Source: Tetragenococcus koreensis (lineage in GTDB: Bacteria > Bacillota > Bacilli > Lactobacillales > Enterococcaceae). From it: DNA of 64,000 nucleotides. This document shows, in pieces, positions 45,110 through 52,854 of the stretch. A program made the position numbers and the translations under genes. A model generated the notes under the pieces. That model saw nothing but the letters and a program-made list of their open reading frames with translations. It was not told the origin of the DNA and did not search any database. Positions within the stretch are counted from its first letter, which is position 1; the number at the start of each line of letters is the position of its first letter. The stretch spans positions 2,046,001 to 2,110,000 of the forward strand of contig NZ_CP027786.1 of the NCBI RefSeq assembly GCF_003795145.1. Direction: 5' to 3'.

Positions 45110-46870
45110 ACGGAGAAAAATTAGACAATTTCGCTTGAAGAGACTTTCTGCTGCCAAATAGCACTTGACAAGCCTACAAAATGGCTTGCGTCATGAATGA
45201 GGGCGCCCAGTTATACGAAAGAAAGCAGACTAAACGCACCCTCACCCTGCGAGTGTAAGTCATTTTTTCGGCAGGTCAAGTGTGCGCTACGCCTATTCTC
45301 GTTGAGGACAACCCGTTGCCGAAAGCTTGATTTAACTTGCTTGACGCTTTTTGATAAAGTCTTCTGACATATGGAGTAGTTTGACCCATTTTTGTGGCAT
45401 GTCAGGACACTCGTTTAGTTCCGGCAGTAATACGGGGACGTTCTTTTCTAGCTTGGCATGAGGCCTAAGAAAGTTGAAATAGGTTGTAAATAAGGTGACG
45501 TGAGCCAAAGGCCCAGCGCCTGAATGAAAACCGCCTAAAGGTTTGTAATTTCCTTTAAACGTCCGATTTAAACGTTCAATGATCTGTTTTAAAGGACGGT
45601 ATTCTTGGGAGACCTTATCCTTATTGGTTAAACCGATCACTTGGATGACTTCAAAGTCGATTCCGTTTTGAGCGTAGAAAGCTTGAGCCAACTTATAAAT
45701 GGGATTACCATCGACGACCAATTGGAGAGCATCAGGCACCTGTTTAAAACGACGAATCACGTCGTGGATGGCTTTAATGGCCGTTTCTGTATCACGGTGT
45801 CGGTTATAACGGTGGGAGAGAATAATCTTTTTCTCCGCATCAAAGAAAAAATAGATATAGTGCCATTTTCCTTGCACACGAATGTACGTCTCATCTCCAC
45901 AAAATTGATCCGATAGCTCATAAGGATAATAATCAGTCAAAGGTTGGACCCAATGCGCAACTGTCCGGGCATAGTTACGAATCGTTTGGCCTGAGATTTT
46001 TAGTTGATGAACATCGAACATTAAGGCCGCTGTTTTTTCGGCAGACAGTCCGTAATTGGCATGATAGGTGAGAATGAGCCCTAACACATAAGGGGAACTG
46101 TGGATCTTATTTAACCGCACCTTAGTTTCAAAGTCAGGGACTGCTTCCAAATCAGATAAAGTTAAATCGAAGTTACGATAGATATAGTGCATTTTGAAGA
46201 GCGATTTGTTTTTCTTGAACTGCTTTAATTCTTTTTTTGACAGGCTCTTAAGACGTTTTTTGTAATAAGGACAGGCTTTATTCAGGCATTTATAGATATC
46301 GAATCCTTTACGGTCTTTGATTTTGACTAGGTTTTTCTCACAATGAGGACATTGAAAGATCACCTCTTTGGTATAGCGATTCTTGTAGTTGAATAAATTA
46401 GCGCATACCTTGCATAAATACTGATCGTTATCACTTTTCCCGTTGTTCAAGTAGAGATAGTCTGCAGGCGCCTGGCAACGTGGACAGTGAATGGCGGAAG
46501 AAACGGTCGGTGAACTCGCACGGCGTTGCACAGGTTTTAATGGTTTCCCTGTTTGGTGAAGGTGTTCCTGCAGAAGTTCTTTGTAATCGAGCGTTTCCAT
46601 CTCCACCACTTTTGGAAGTTCATCGACCGTCATTTTTTGATAATCTAAGTCTGCGATATCCGTTGGCCTGGGTGCTTTAGAGTTGGCGTAAATCGAACTT
46701 AGTTGATAAACCAAAAGCGCAATAAATTGTTGTTGTGTATTGATAATTTCCCAAAGCTCTGGGTATAATGAAGTTGACATCTCTATCACCTTTTCTTTTT
46801 GGTTTTGTGTAGCTTTTAGTCAACTTCATTCTACCAAATAAAGGGGGATAGAGGTGTTTTTTTATTAAAA
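45110..46870 (-). mobile_element. Insertion sequence with IS6/IS240-like DDE transposase
   Basis: One transposase gene with about 220 bases downstream and 90 upstream, inserted against the direction of the glycoside operon. The DNA is visibly more GC-rich than its surroundings. The 45120-45330 part is full of inverted repeats, for example GAGGGCGC/GCACCCTC and TTTCGGCA/TGCCGAAA. I could not find terminal inverted repeats or a target duplication by eye, so the ends are approximate. Confidence 0.6.
45332..46780 (-). CDS. DDE transposase with N-terminal zinc ribbons
   Basis: A 482-residue transposase. Cys pairs C-P-R-C and C-K-V-C (near 99-126), then C-P-H-C with later Cys (near 144-170), form zinc-ribbon DNA-binding modules. 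An HTH follows (LSAEKTAALMFDVHQLKISGQTIRNYAR), then the catalytic core with Asp in CGDETYIRV (about 296), Asp in VVDGNPIYK (about 357) and Glu in KQIIERLNRTF (about 402). The core resembles IS6/IS240 enzymes, but the protein is twice as long. ATG at 46780 behind AAAAGGTGA. The frame is intact, so it may be active. Confidence 0.88.
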   Translation of the reverse strand: MSTSLYPELWEIINTQQQFIALLVYQLSSIYANSKAPRPTDIADLDYQKMTVDELPKVVEMETLDYKELLQEHLHQTGKPLKPVQRRASSPTVSSAIHCPRCQAPADYLYLNNGKSDNDQYLCKVCANLFNYKNRYTKEVIFQCPHCEKNLVKIKDRKGFDIYKCLNKACPYYKKRLKSLSKKELKQFKKNKSLFKMHYIYRNFDLTLSDLEAVPDFETKVRLNKIHSSPYVLGLILTYHANYGLSAEKTAALMFDVHQLKISGQTIRNYARTVAHWVQPLTDYYPYELSDQFCGDETYIRVQGKWHYIYFFFDAEKKIILSHRYNRHRDTETAIKAIHDVIRRFKQVPDALQLVVDGNPIYKLAQAFYAQNGIDFEVIQVIGLTNKDKVSQEYRPLKQIIERLNRTFKGNYKPLGGFHSGAGPLAHVTLFTTYFNFLRPHAKLEKNVPVLLPELNECPDMPQKWVKLLHMSEDFIKKRQAS

Positions 46871-46957
46871 GTTTGGTTGAACAGGGATAAGCAGCGCTTA
46901 TCCAATAATTTATTAAAAAAAATTTTGAATTACTCAGTTACAATTGGAGGAAAAAGT

Positions 46958-48331
46958 ATGAAAACATTCCCGAAAAACTTCTTATGGGGTTCAGCTACCT
47001 CGGCCCCACAATCAGAAGGTCACAGTTTAAAAGATGGAAAATCAGCAACCACTTGGGACTATTGGTTTAAAACGAGTCCTGAGAAATTCCATGAAAATCA
47101 AGGCCCTGCGAACACATCTAATATGTATGAAATGTACCAAGAAGATTGTAAGCGGATGAAGGAAATTGGTTTAAATTCATTTCGTACTTCCATTTCTTGG
47201 GCGCGACTTCTTCCCGATGGTAAAAACGTCAATCAAGAAGCGGTCACTTTTTATCGTAACTATTTCAAAGAAATTATCAAAAATGACGTGAAACCAATCA
47301 TTAACTTGTTTCATTTCGATATGCCTATGTGGTTAATGGAAAAAGGTGGCTGGGAAACACGTGAATCTGTCGACGCATTTGCTTTTTATGCCAAAACTGC
47401 TTTTGAATTATTTGGTGATTTAATAAACGACTGGACTACTTTTAACGAACCTATCGTGCATATCGAGTGTGGTTATTTAAATGGGGCACATTATCCAGCT
47501 ATTCATGATTTCAAAAAAGCAATTCAGGTGGGCCACCATACATTAATAGCCCATGTTTGTGCCGTAAAAGCCTTCCGTGAGATTATGTCTGAAGGTAGTA
47601 TTGGCATTATTTTAAATATTACACCTGCTTATGCACGTAGTGATGATAAAGCTGATCAAATAGCCAAAGAAAATGCAGATCTACTAACCATGAAAAGCTT
47701 TCTAGACCCTGCAGTAAAAGGTGCGATTCCTAATGATTTAATCCAATTAATCAAGGAACATGATCTAACTCCCAAGACAGTATCAACGGATACGAGTTTG
47801 ATTAAAGAAAATACAGTAGATTTTATTGGTTTGAATTATTATCAACCACTACGTGTACAGGCGCCAGTGAATCCTAACTTTCCGGCTCAAACACCGGACG
47901 ACTTATTTGCGCCTTACGATTGGCCAGAAAAACGAATTAATCCTTATCGTGGTTGGGAAATTTACCCTAAAGCAATCTATGATGTTGCTATGATGATGAA
48001 AAATGAATACAACAACTTCCCTTGGTACGTTAGTGAAAATGGCATGGGCGTTGCTAATGAAGAAAGATTTTTAGATGAACAAGGCATGATTCAAGATGAC
48101 TACCGGATTGATTTTATGAAAGAACACTTAGATTATCTTTACCAAGGGATCCAGGAAGGTAGCAATTGCTTTGGCTACCATACTTGGACCTTCATTGATT
48201 GCTGGTCATGGTTAAATGGTTACCGTAACCGTTATGGTTTTTATCGTTTAGAGTTAGAGAATAACTTTAAACGTCAGTTGAAAAAAAGCGGATTATGGTA
48301 TAGAGAAACCGCTCAAAATAACGGTTATTAA
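46958..48331 (+). CDS. GH1 beta-glucosidase / 6-phospho-beta-glucosidase
   Basis: A 457-residue GH1 enzyme. Acid/base Glu is E164 in TFNEP, nucleophile Glu is E360 in YVSENG. The C-terminal loop CWSWLNGYRNRYGFY resembles that of lactic acid bacterial 6-phospho-beta-glucosidases, fitting the PTS permease of the locus. The ATG at 46958 follows TTGGAGGAAA; the long upstream extension has no RBS. Downstream of the IS, in the same direction as the EIIC, LacI and fucosidase genes. Confidence 0.9.
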   Translation: MKTFPKNFLWGSATSAPQSEGHSLKDGKSATTWDYWFKTSPEKFHENQGPANTSNMYEMYQEDCKRMKEIGLNSFRTSISWARLLPDGKNVNQEAVTFYRNYFKEIIKNDVKPIINLFHFDMPMWLMEKGGWETRESVDAFAFYAKTAFELFGDLINDWTTFNEPIVHIECGYLNGAHYPAIHDFKKAIQVGHHTLIAHVCAVKAFREIMSEGSIGIILNITPAYARSDDKADQIAKENADLLTMKSFLDPAVKGAIPNDLIQLIKEHDLTPKTVSTDTSLIKENTVDFIGLNYYQPLRVQAPVNPNFPAQTPDDLFAPYDWPEKRINPYRGWEIYPKAIYDVAMMMKNEYNNFPWYVSENGMGVANEERFLDEQGMIQDDYRIDFMKEHLDYLYQGIQEGSNCFGYHTWTFIDCWSWLNGYRNRYGFYRLELENNFKRQLKKSGLWYRETAQNNGY

Positions 48332-48346
48332 GAAAAGAGGGACAAG

Positions 48347-49210
48347 ATGAGTCTTGCAGTTTTTGACCTAGGTGGTTCGTCCGTAAAATACGGCTTATGG
48401 GATCAACAAAGGATCAATCAAGTCGGTCATTTTACTACGCCAACTACCTTTGAAAATTTAAAAGTACAACTTCAACAAACCATTGCTCCTTACAAAGATC
48501 AAATGACCGGAGTAGCATTTAGCGCTCCGGGCGCTGTTAATGTTACACAGCGAAGAATCGATGGGATCAGTGCGATCCCTTATATTCATCAACGGCCCAT
48601 CTATGATGAATTGGAATCTCATTTGGGGTTACCAGTGACTATTGAAAATGATGCCAATTGTGCGGGGATTTGCGAAATGGTATTGGGTGCTGGAAAAAAT
48701 GTTGAAAATGCTGTTTTTCTCGTTATCGGTACTGGTGTCGGCGGAGCCATCTTTATTAATGGTGAATTATACAAAGGCGCCCATCTTTTCGGCGGTGAAT
48801 TTGGTTTAATGCATAATCAAAATGGCAAAACGTTAAGCTACAATGGGACAGCTGTTAATACAGCAGCTCGCTTTTCCAAACAATACGGAAACAAATTAAC
48901 TGGACTTGAATTATTTGAACAAAAAGATGCAGGTGATAAACGAGCTACACAAGCTATTGAGTCAATGTATAACCATTTAGCTGACAGCCTTTATAATATT
49001 CAAGTTTCGCTAGACCCTGAAATGGTCATCCTCGGTGGTGGCATTTCTGCTCGTAGTGAATTAGCTGAAGAACTCCAGACGCGTTTGCAAAATTTATTAA
49101 CAGACGAAGGGATCTCTGCTATCTTGCCTGAAATTAAAACGTGCCACTATCAAAATAACGCAAATTTAATCGGTGCAGCGCTAAATTTTGAAAATATGCC
49201 TAAAAAGTAG
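48347..49210 (+). CDS. ROK-family sugar kinase (BglK-like)
   Basis: A 287-residue ROK protein with the phosphate loop VFDLGGSSVKYG, catalytic ENDANCAG and adenosine motif VIGTGVGGAIFING. It lacks the C-x-C-G-x(4)-C zinc motif of classic glucokinases, like the beta-glucoside kinase BglK group. It may phosphorylate glucose, fucose or a disaccharide released in the locus. It starts 15 bases after the GH1 gene behind AAGAGGGAC. Its last codons lie inside the terminator stem. Confidence 0.88.
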   Translation: MSLAVFDLGGSSVKYGLWDQQRINQVGHFTTPTTFENLKVQLQQTIAPYKDQMTGVAFSAPGAVNVTQRRIDGISAIPYIHQRPIYDELESHLGLPVTIENDANCAGICEMVLGAGKNVENAVFLVIGTGVGGAIFINGELYKGAHLFGGEFGLMHNQNGKTLSYNGTAVNTAARFSKQYGNKLTGLELFEQKDAGDKRATQAIESMYNHLADSLYNIQVSLDPEMVILGGGISARSELAEELQTRLQNLLTDEGISAILPEIKTCHYQNNANLIGAALNFENMPKK

Positions 49211-49243
49211 GTAAGCAGATCCGCTTACCTACTTTTTAGGCAT
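49196..49243. terminator. 21-bp perfect bidirectional terminator overlapping two stop codons
   Basis: Arms 49196-49216 and 49223-49243 are perfectly complementary with a 6-base loop. The left arm encodes the last four codons and stop of the ROK kinase; the right arm encodes the last residues and stop of the sensor kinase on the other strand. Short A and T runs (AAAAAG / CTTTTT) are inside the stem. Confidence 0.88.
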
Positions 49244-50180
49244 ATTGCGTTTTTTCGATGTTTCTAATTTTCCAAGCATCTAAACAGATATCTAAACGAA
49301 ACTGTAATGAATTCTCTTGTAGCTGCGCAGATAAAGAAAAATCTAATTTTTCTGCTAACTGCTGCGCAATAGCTAAACCAAGTCCTGAACTATCAGCCCC
49401 ACGAGAACCTTCACTTTGATAATTCCGATCAAATAAACGGGCAACATCGATATTTTGTCCATCAGAAAGTTGGTTTTCAAAGATAAAACTTAATTTTTCT
49501 TCCTGTTTTTCTAGGCGGATATTGAAATATTGAGCGCCATGAATAAAGGCATTTTTAATTAAGTTTTGGACAATTCTTTCAAAATCAACGCGACTTGTTT
49601 GAACAACAATCAGTTCATCTGCTAACTCGATATCAATTGTGGGAAAAGTAGCGGAAAGCTCTTCATAGTAATTTGCTACTTGTTCTTGAATTAACGTAAT
49701 AGGATTAATTGCTTCTTTATGAATTTTATAGTCACCGGCGTCCAACAAGCTTAATAAATAAAATTCATCGATAAGTGACGAAATTAAATACGTACGTTCT
49801 TCAATGATTGACAAATATTTTAAATCACGGGTGCCCATCGTGGTTTTATCAAGCATTTGAATATAACCGATCATCGAAGTCAATGGTGTTCTAAAGTCAT
49901 GTGAAATCGAAGCTATCATCTCTTTACTTTGTTTAGCCATCCGTTTATTTTCTTTTGTTGTTTGGTTAAAAGAAAGAATTAACTCGTTCACTTCTTCAAC
50001 TAATTGTTGATTGCGCCGTGAAAAACCAATTCTTTTCAAAGGTGCATGAGAATTTCCTTGTTTGATTATTTTAATTTGTCTAATCATACCTTTTAATTCA
50101 TGATAATAAAAAATCCAAGACACGATTAGTAACAAATTAATACCGATACTAATAAATAAAATCCATACCACAAAACTCAC
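49236..50180 (-). CDS. Sensor histidine kinase with minimal sensor region
   Basis: A 314-residue kinase. One or two N-terminal hydrophobic segments (residues 3-27) are followed by a short HAMP-like linker, the H box SHDFRTPLTSMIGY (His about 93), an N box NLIKNAFIHG, and a G box GADSSGLGLAIAQQLAEK. The lack of an extracellular domain is typical of intramembrane-sensing kinases that work with ABC transporters. It is the last gene after RR, ATPase and permease; its C-terminal codons overlap the shared terminator. Confidence 0.9.
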   Translation of the reverse strand: MSFVVWILFISIGINLLLIVSWIFYYHELKGMIRQIKIIKQGNSHAPLKRIGFSRRNQQLVEEVNELILSFNQTTKENKRMAKQSKEMIASISHDFRTPLTSMIGYIQMLDKTTMGTRDLKYLSIIEERTYLISSLIDEFYLLSLLDAGDYKIHKEAINPITLIQEQVANYYEELSATFPTIDIELADELIVVQTSRVDFERIVQNLIKNAFIHGAQYFNIRLEKQEEKLSFIFENQLSDGQNIDVARLFDRNYQSEGSRGADSSGLGLAIAQQLAEKLDFSLSAQLQENSLQFRLDICLDAWKIRNIEKTQYA

Positions 50181-50183
50181 CTA

Positions 50184-51041
50184 CTAATTTTCTTTGACAT
50201 CAGAACGTTTCAGGATAAAAAATGAAATCATTGTTGTTGTAATAATATAAATACCAATAATAATAAACGGTTGAACTCCAATTGAATTTATCATTTTTAA
50301 GGCTGCTTGTGCACTAGGCGGTTGGTTACTTGGTTGCCCTTGTTGTCCATAAAAGATTCCGTTTGTCAGGGCAGTTTGTATTTCTCCAATATTTGTCGAA
50401 AGCAAATAAGGATTGAAATCAAAATTACGTAAAATTGGCAAGCGATTCAGCCAACCAATAACACTAGCTATAACTCCATTTGAAAAAACAAAAAATAAAA
50501 ATAATGAAATATTACCGCTTTGCAATTTCAAAGTAATTAGGTTTGTCAAAGAAGAAAATGCAATTGTAAATAGCCCTAAATAGGCAACTAAACTAAGCAA
50601 CAGCCCAATTTGATCCAATGTAAAAAAGGAAGCGCCATTATTTAGTAATGCGATTATACCGAAACCACCAACATAAGCCACCGCTAAAAAGAGAAATACA
50701 ACAAGCATATAAACAAGTGAGCTAATTAGTTTTGCTACAATATACTCACTTTTGCGCAAACCGGAACTAAACAAGCGCACAAAACTTTTACTATTAAGCT
50801 CATCGAGGTAAACTGCATAATAAAATTGAGGGCTTATAATTAAAGGACCAAACAAAACAAGTGGCATCACTGCTACTGAAAAATACAACTCGGTAAGTTC
50901 ACTTTTATTATCTGCAAAATTAGCATTTTCCGAACCAAAAATAACGAAGGTTAAAAATAAACCTGCCAAAATTAACCAATACAACTGATTACTCCGTTTA
51001 TGAAAAATACGATAAAGGTCGGCTTTAATATAATTAAACAT
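50184..51041 (-). CDS. ABC-2 type permease
   Basis: A 285-residue membrane protein with about six helices and N-terminal FNYIKADLYRIFHKRSN, as in lantibiotic-immunity or bacitracin-type exporters. It forms the channel for the ATPase encoded just upstream. The ATG at 51041 follows AGGAGGTCAAG, inside the end of the ATPase gene, with an 8-base overlap, so translation is coupled. An upstream in-frame start without RBS is rejected. Confidence 0.88.
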   Translation of the reverse strand: MFNYIKADLYRIFHKRSNQLYWLILAGLFLTFVIFGSENANFADNKSELTELYFSVAVMPLVLFGPLIISPQFYYAVYLDELNSKSFVRLFSSGLRKSEYIVAKLISSLVYMLVVFLFLAVAYVGGFGIIALLNNGASFFTLDQIGLLLSLVAYLGLFTIAFSSLTNLITLKLQSGNISLFLFFVFSNGVIASVIGWLNRLPILRNFDFNPYLLSTNIGEIQTALTNGIFYGQQGQPSNQPPSAQAALKMINSIGVQPFIIIGIYIITTTMISFFILKRSDVKEN

Positions 51042-51954
51042 TGGCTTGACCTCCTTCTTGAACAAGAGAAAGATAATACTCTTCTAAAGTTTGTTGATGT
51101 GGGGTTAATTTATACAATTCAAGTCCACCATCCACTAAAATTTTGGCGATCTTATTTGTTTCATCAATGTGATCAGAAAGAACAATCTCTTTGTCTCCAT
51201 TTACTACATAATCCAAGGAAGATAACTGATCCTCTAATAAATAGGTTGCTTTTTCTGTATTATCCACTTTAATAATTACTTGATCTTCTGTTTTTCCTAA
51301 CAACGTTTCACGATCAACCTCTTTTAATAACTCCCCATCATGAATAAAACCAAAACGGGTTGCCATTAATCCTAATTCTCCCAAAATATGAGAAGAAAGC
51401 AAAAACGTTATTTCTTGTTCACGGTTCAATTTTTGTACCAAATGTCTGAAACTAGCAATTCCTTGTGGGTCTAAGCCATTGATAGGTTCATCCATAATAA
51501 TTAAATCGGGTTTACCTACTAACGCATTAGCGATATTTAATCGTTGTTTCATCCCCATAGAAAATGTTTTAACTTTCTTTTTTACCTGATCTAGCTCAAC
51601 CAATTTTAATACTCGGTCGACTTCTGTTTTATCAGTGATCCCCTTTAATTTACACGTATATACTAGATTTTCTCTAGCGTTTAAATAAGGAAAAAACTGT
51701 GAACCGAACATAAAACCAATATTTTTTTGAGCGCCTACTAAATTTTCTATAGAAGGCTGGTTGTAAATCGAAATCTCACCATTATCTTGTGCAGCAAGTC
51801 CCATAATTACTTTAAATAAAGTCGATTTACCTGCCCCATTTTTACCAATAAGCCCATACACTTCTCCTGGTCTCACATGGATTGATACATCATGTAAGGC
51901 ATTTTGCTTACCATACGTTTTCGTAACGGAACGTGTTGCCAATAGGTTCTCCAT
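51034..51954 (-). CDS. ABC transporter ATP-binding protein
   Basis: A 306-residue ATPase: Walker A GKNGAGKST (about residues 37-45), signature FSMGMKQRLNIANAL, Walker B LIIMDEPINGLDP and H-loop LLSSHILGE. The C-terminal 80 residues are the extension common in antibiotic-peptide exporters of the BcrA type. It works with the permease gene that overlaps its 3' end. RBS AAGGAGAATG lies before the ATG. Confidence 0.92.
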   Translation of the reverse strand: MENLLATRSVTKTYGKQNALHDVSIHVRPGEVYGLIGKNGAGKSTLFKVIMGLAAQDNGEISIYNQPSIENLVGAQKNIGFMFGSQFFPYLNARENLVYTCKLKGITDKTEVDRVLKLVELDQVKKKVKTFSMGMKQRLNIANALVGKPDLIIMDEPINGLDPQGIASFRHLVQKLNREQEITFLLSSHILGELGLMATRFGFIHDGELLKEVDRETLLGKTEDQVIIKVDNTEKATYLLEDQLSSLDYVVNGDKEIVLSDHIDETNKIAKILVDGGLELYKLTPHQQTLEEYYLSLVQEGGQANV

Positions 51955-52050
51955 GACTCATTCTCCTTTGAGGTTTATTTTGATTATCTTTATCATAGGT
52001 TGGAGAACTTTCAAAACTCTATCGAAAATCTTACAAAAGTATTAAATTTA

Positions 52051-52725
52051 CTATATATTTAACTGAAAACCTACGCCCCAAATAGTTTTAATAACCTCCT
52101 GTTCTGTAAATACTTGAAACTTGTTACGTAAGCGCGAGATATGAACTGTTATTGTGTTGTCATCACCGAAATAGGATTCTTGCCAAATGGTTTCATACAA
52201 GTTTGCCTTTGTAAAAACTTTTTTAGGATGTAGCAAAAAGCATTTTAATAGTTCGTATTCTTTTTGCGTCAATGACACTAATTGATCTTGGTAATAGACT
52301 TCATGTGTTTCATCATCCATCTTAACATTACCCACTGTTAAAATAGATTGTTCAGTTTCATCAATTGAATGTCTTCGTAATTGGTTCCTTATTCTTGCTG
52401 TTACCTCAACTGTATTAAAAGGTTTAGCTATATAATCATTGGCACCTGCATCAAATACTTCAGATAAAACGGTAGGATCGTTTTTTGCAGTAATAACAAT
52501 AATTGGCGTAGTCTTTTTAGAACGAATTTCAGCAATTAATTCTTCTCCACTGACACCCGGCAACATTAAATCTAGTAAAATTAAATTAAAGGTATCATTG
52601 GATAATACTCGCCTAGCCTCAGAACCTGCAAAAGCTTGCGTAATTTGATAATCTGTTTCAAGTAAATCGTTTAATAAGTTATTAATATTGTTATCGTCTT
52701 CTACTATCAAGATTTTCTTCATCAT
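52051..52725 (-). CDS. OmpR-family response regulator
   Basis: A 224-residue regulator: receiver domain with EDD (9-11 region), phospho-acceptor Asp in LILLDLMLPG (about residue 52) and Lys in YIAKPFN, followed by a winged-helix DNA-binding domain ending TIWGVGFQLN. RBS AAGGTGAATA precedes the ATG. A second ATG follows directly. It lies 96 bases upstream of the ABC genes and probably controls them together with the kinase at the other end. Confidence 0.92.
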   Translation of the reverse strand: MMKKILIVEDDNNINNLLNDLLETDYQITQAFAGSEARRVLSNDTFNLILLDLMLPGVSGEELIAEIRSKKTTPIIVITAKNDPTVLSEVFDAGANDYIAKPFNTVEVTARIRNQLRRHSIDETEQSILTVGNVKMDDETHEVYYQDQLVSLTQKEYELLKCFLLHPKKVFTKANLYETIWQESYFGDDNTITVHISRLRNKFQVFTEQEVIKTIWGVGFQLNI

Positions 52726-52804
52726 TATTCACCTTACTATGATTAGTCTATTTGCATTTTAGCGTGTAGAAACAAAAAAAGAAAGCTTCCTTCATCATAT
52801 GGAT

Positions 52805-52846
52805 AAAAAAAACGTCCCAACTTGTAAACAAGCGGGACGTTTTTTT
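52805..52846 (-). terminator. Terminator after rpoC
   Basis: Hairpin AAAACGTCCC / GGGACGTTTT (inner extension ACTTGT / ACAAGC) flanked by long A and T runs. It lies nine bases after the rpoC stop. Confidence 0.9.
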
Positions 52847-52854
52847 ACATGCTA

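Noticed and set aside
45120-45330. CRISPR-like or ncRNA array in the structured DNA beside the IS
   Set aside because: The inverted repeats are different from each other and not regularly spaced; they fit an IS end region better.
46877-46957. 27-residue N-terminal extension of the GH1 protein
   Set aside because: The family start and a strong RBS are at 46958; the extension is AT-rich and carries an 8-bp hairpin (46879-46897) likely linked to the IS edge.
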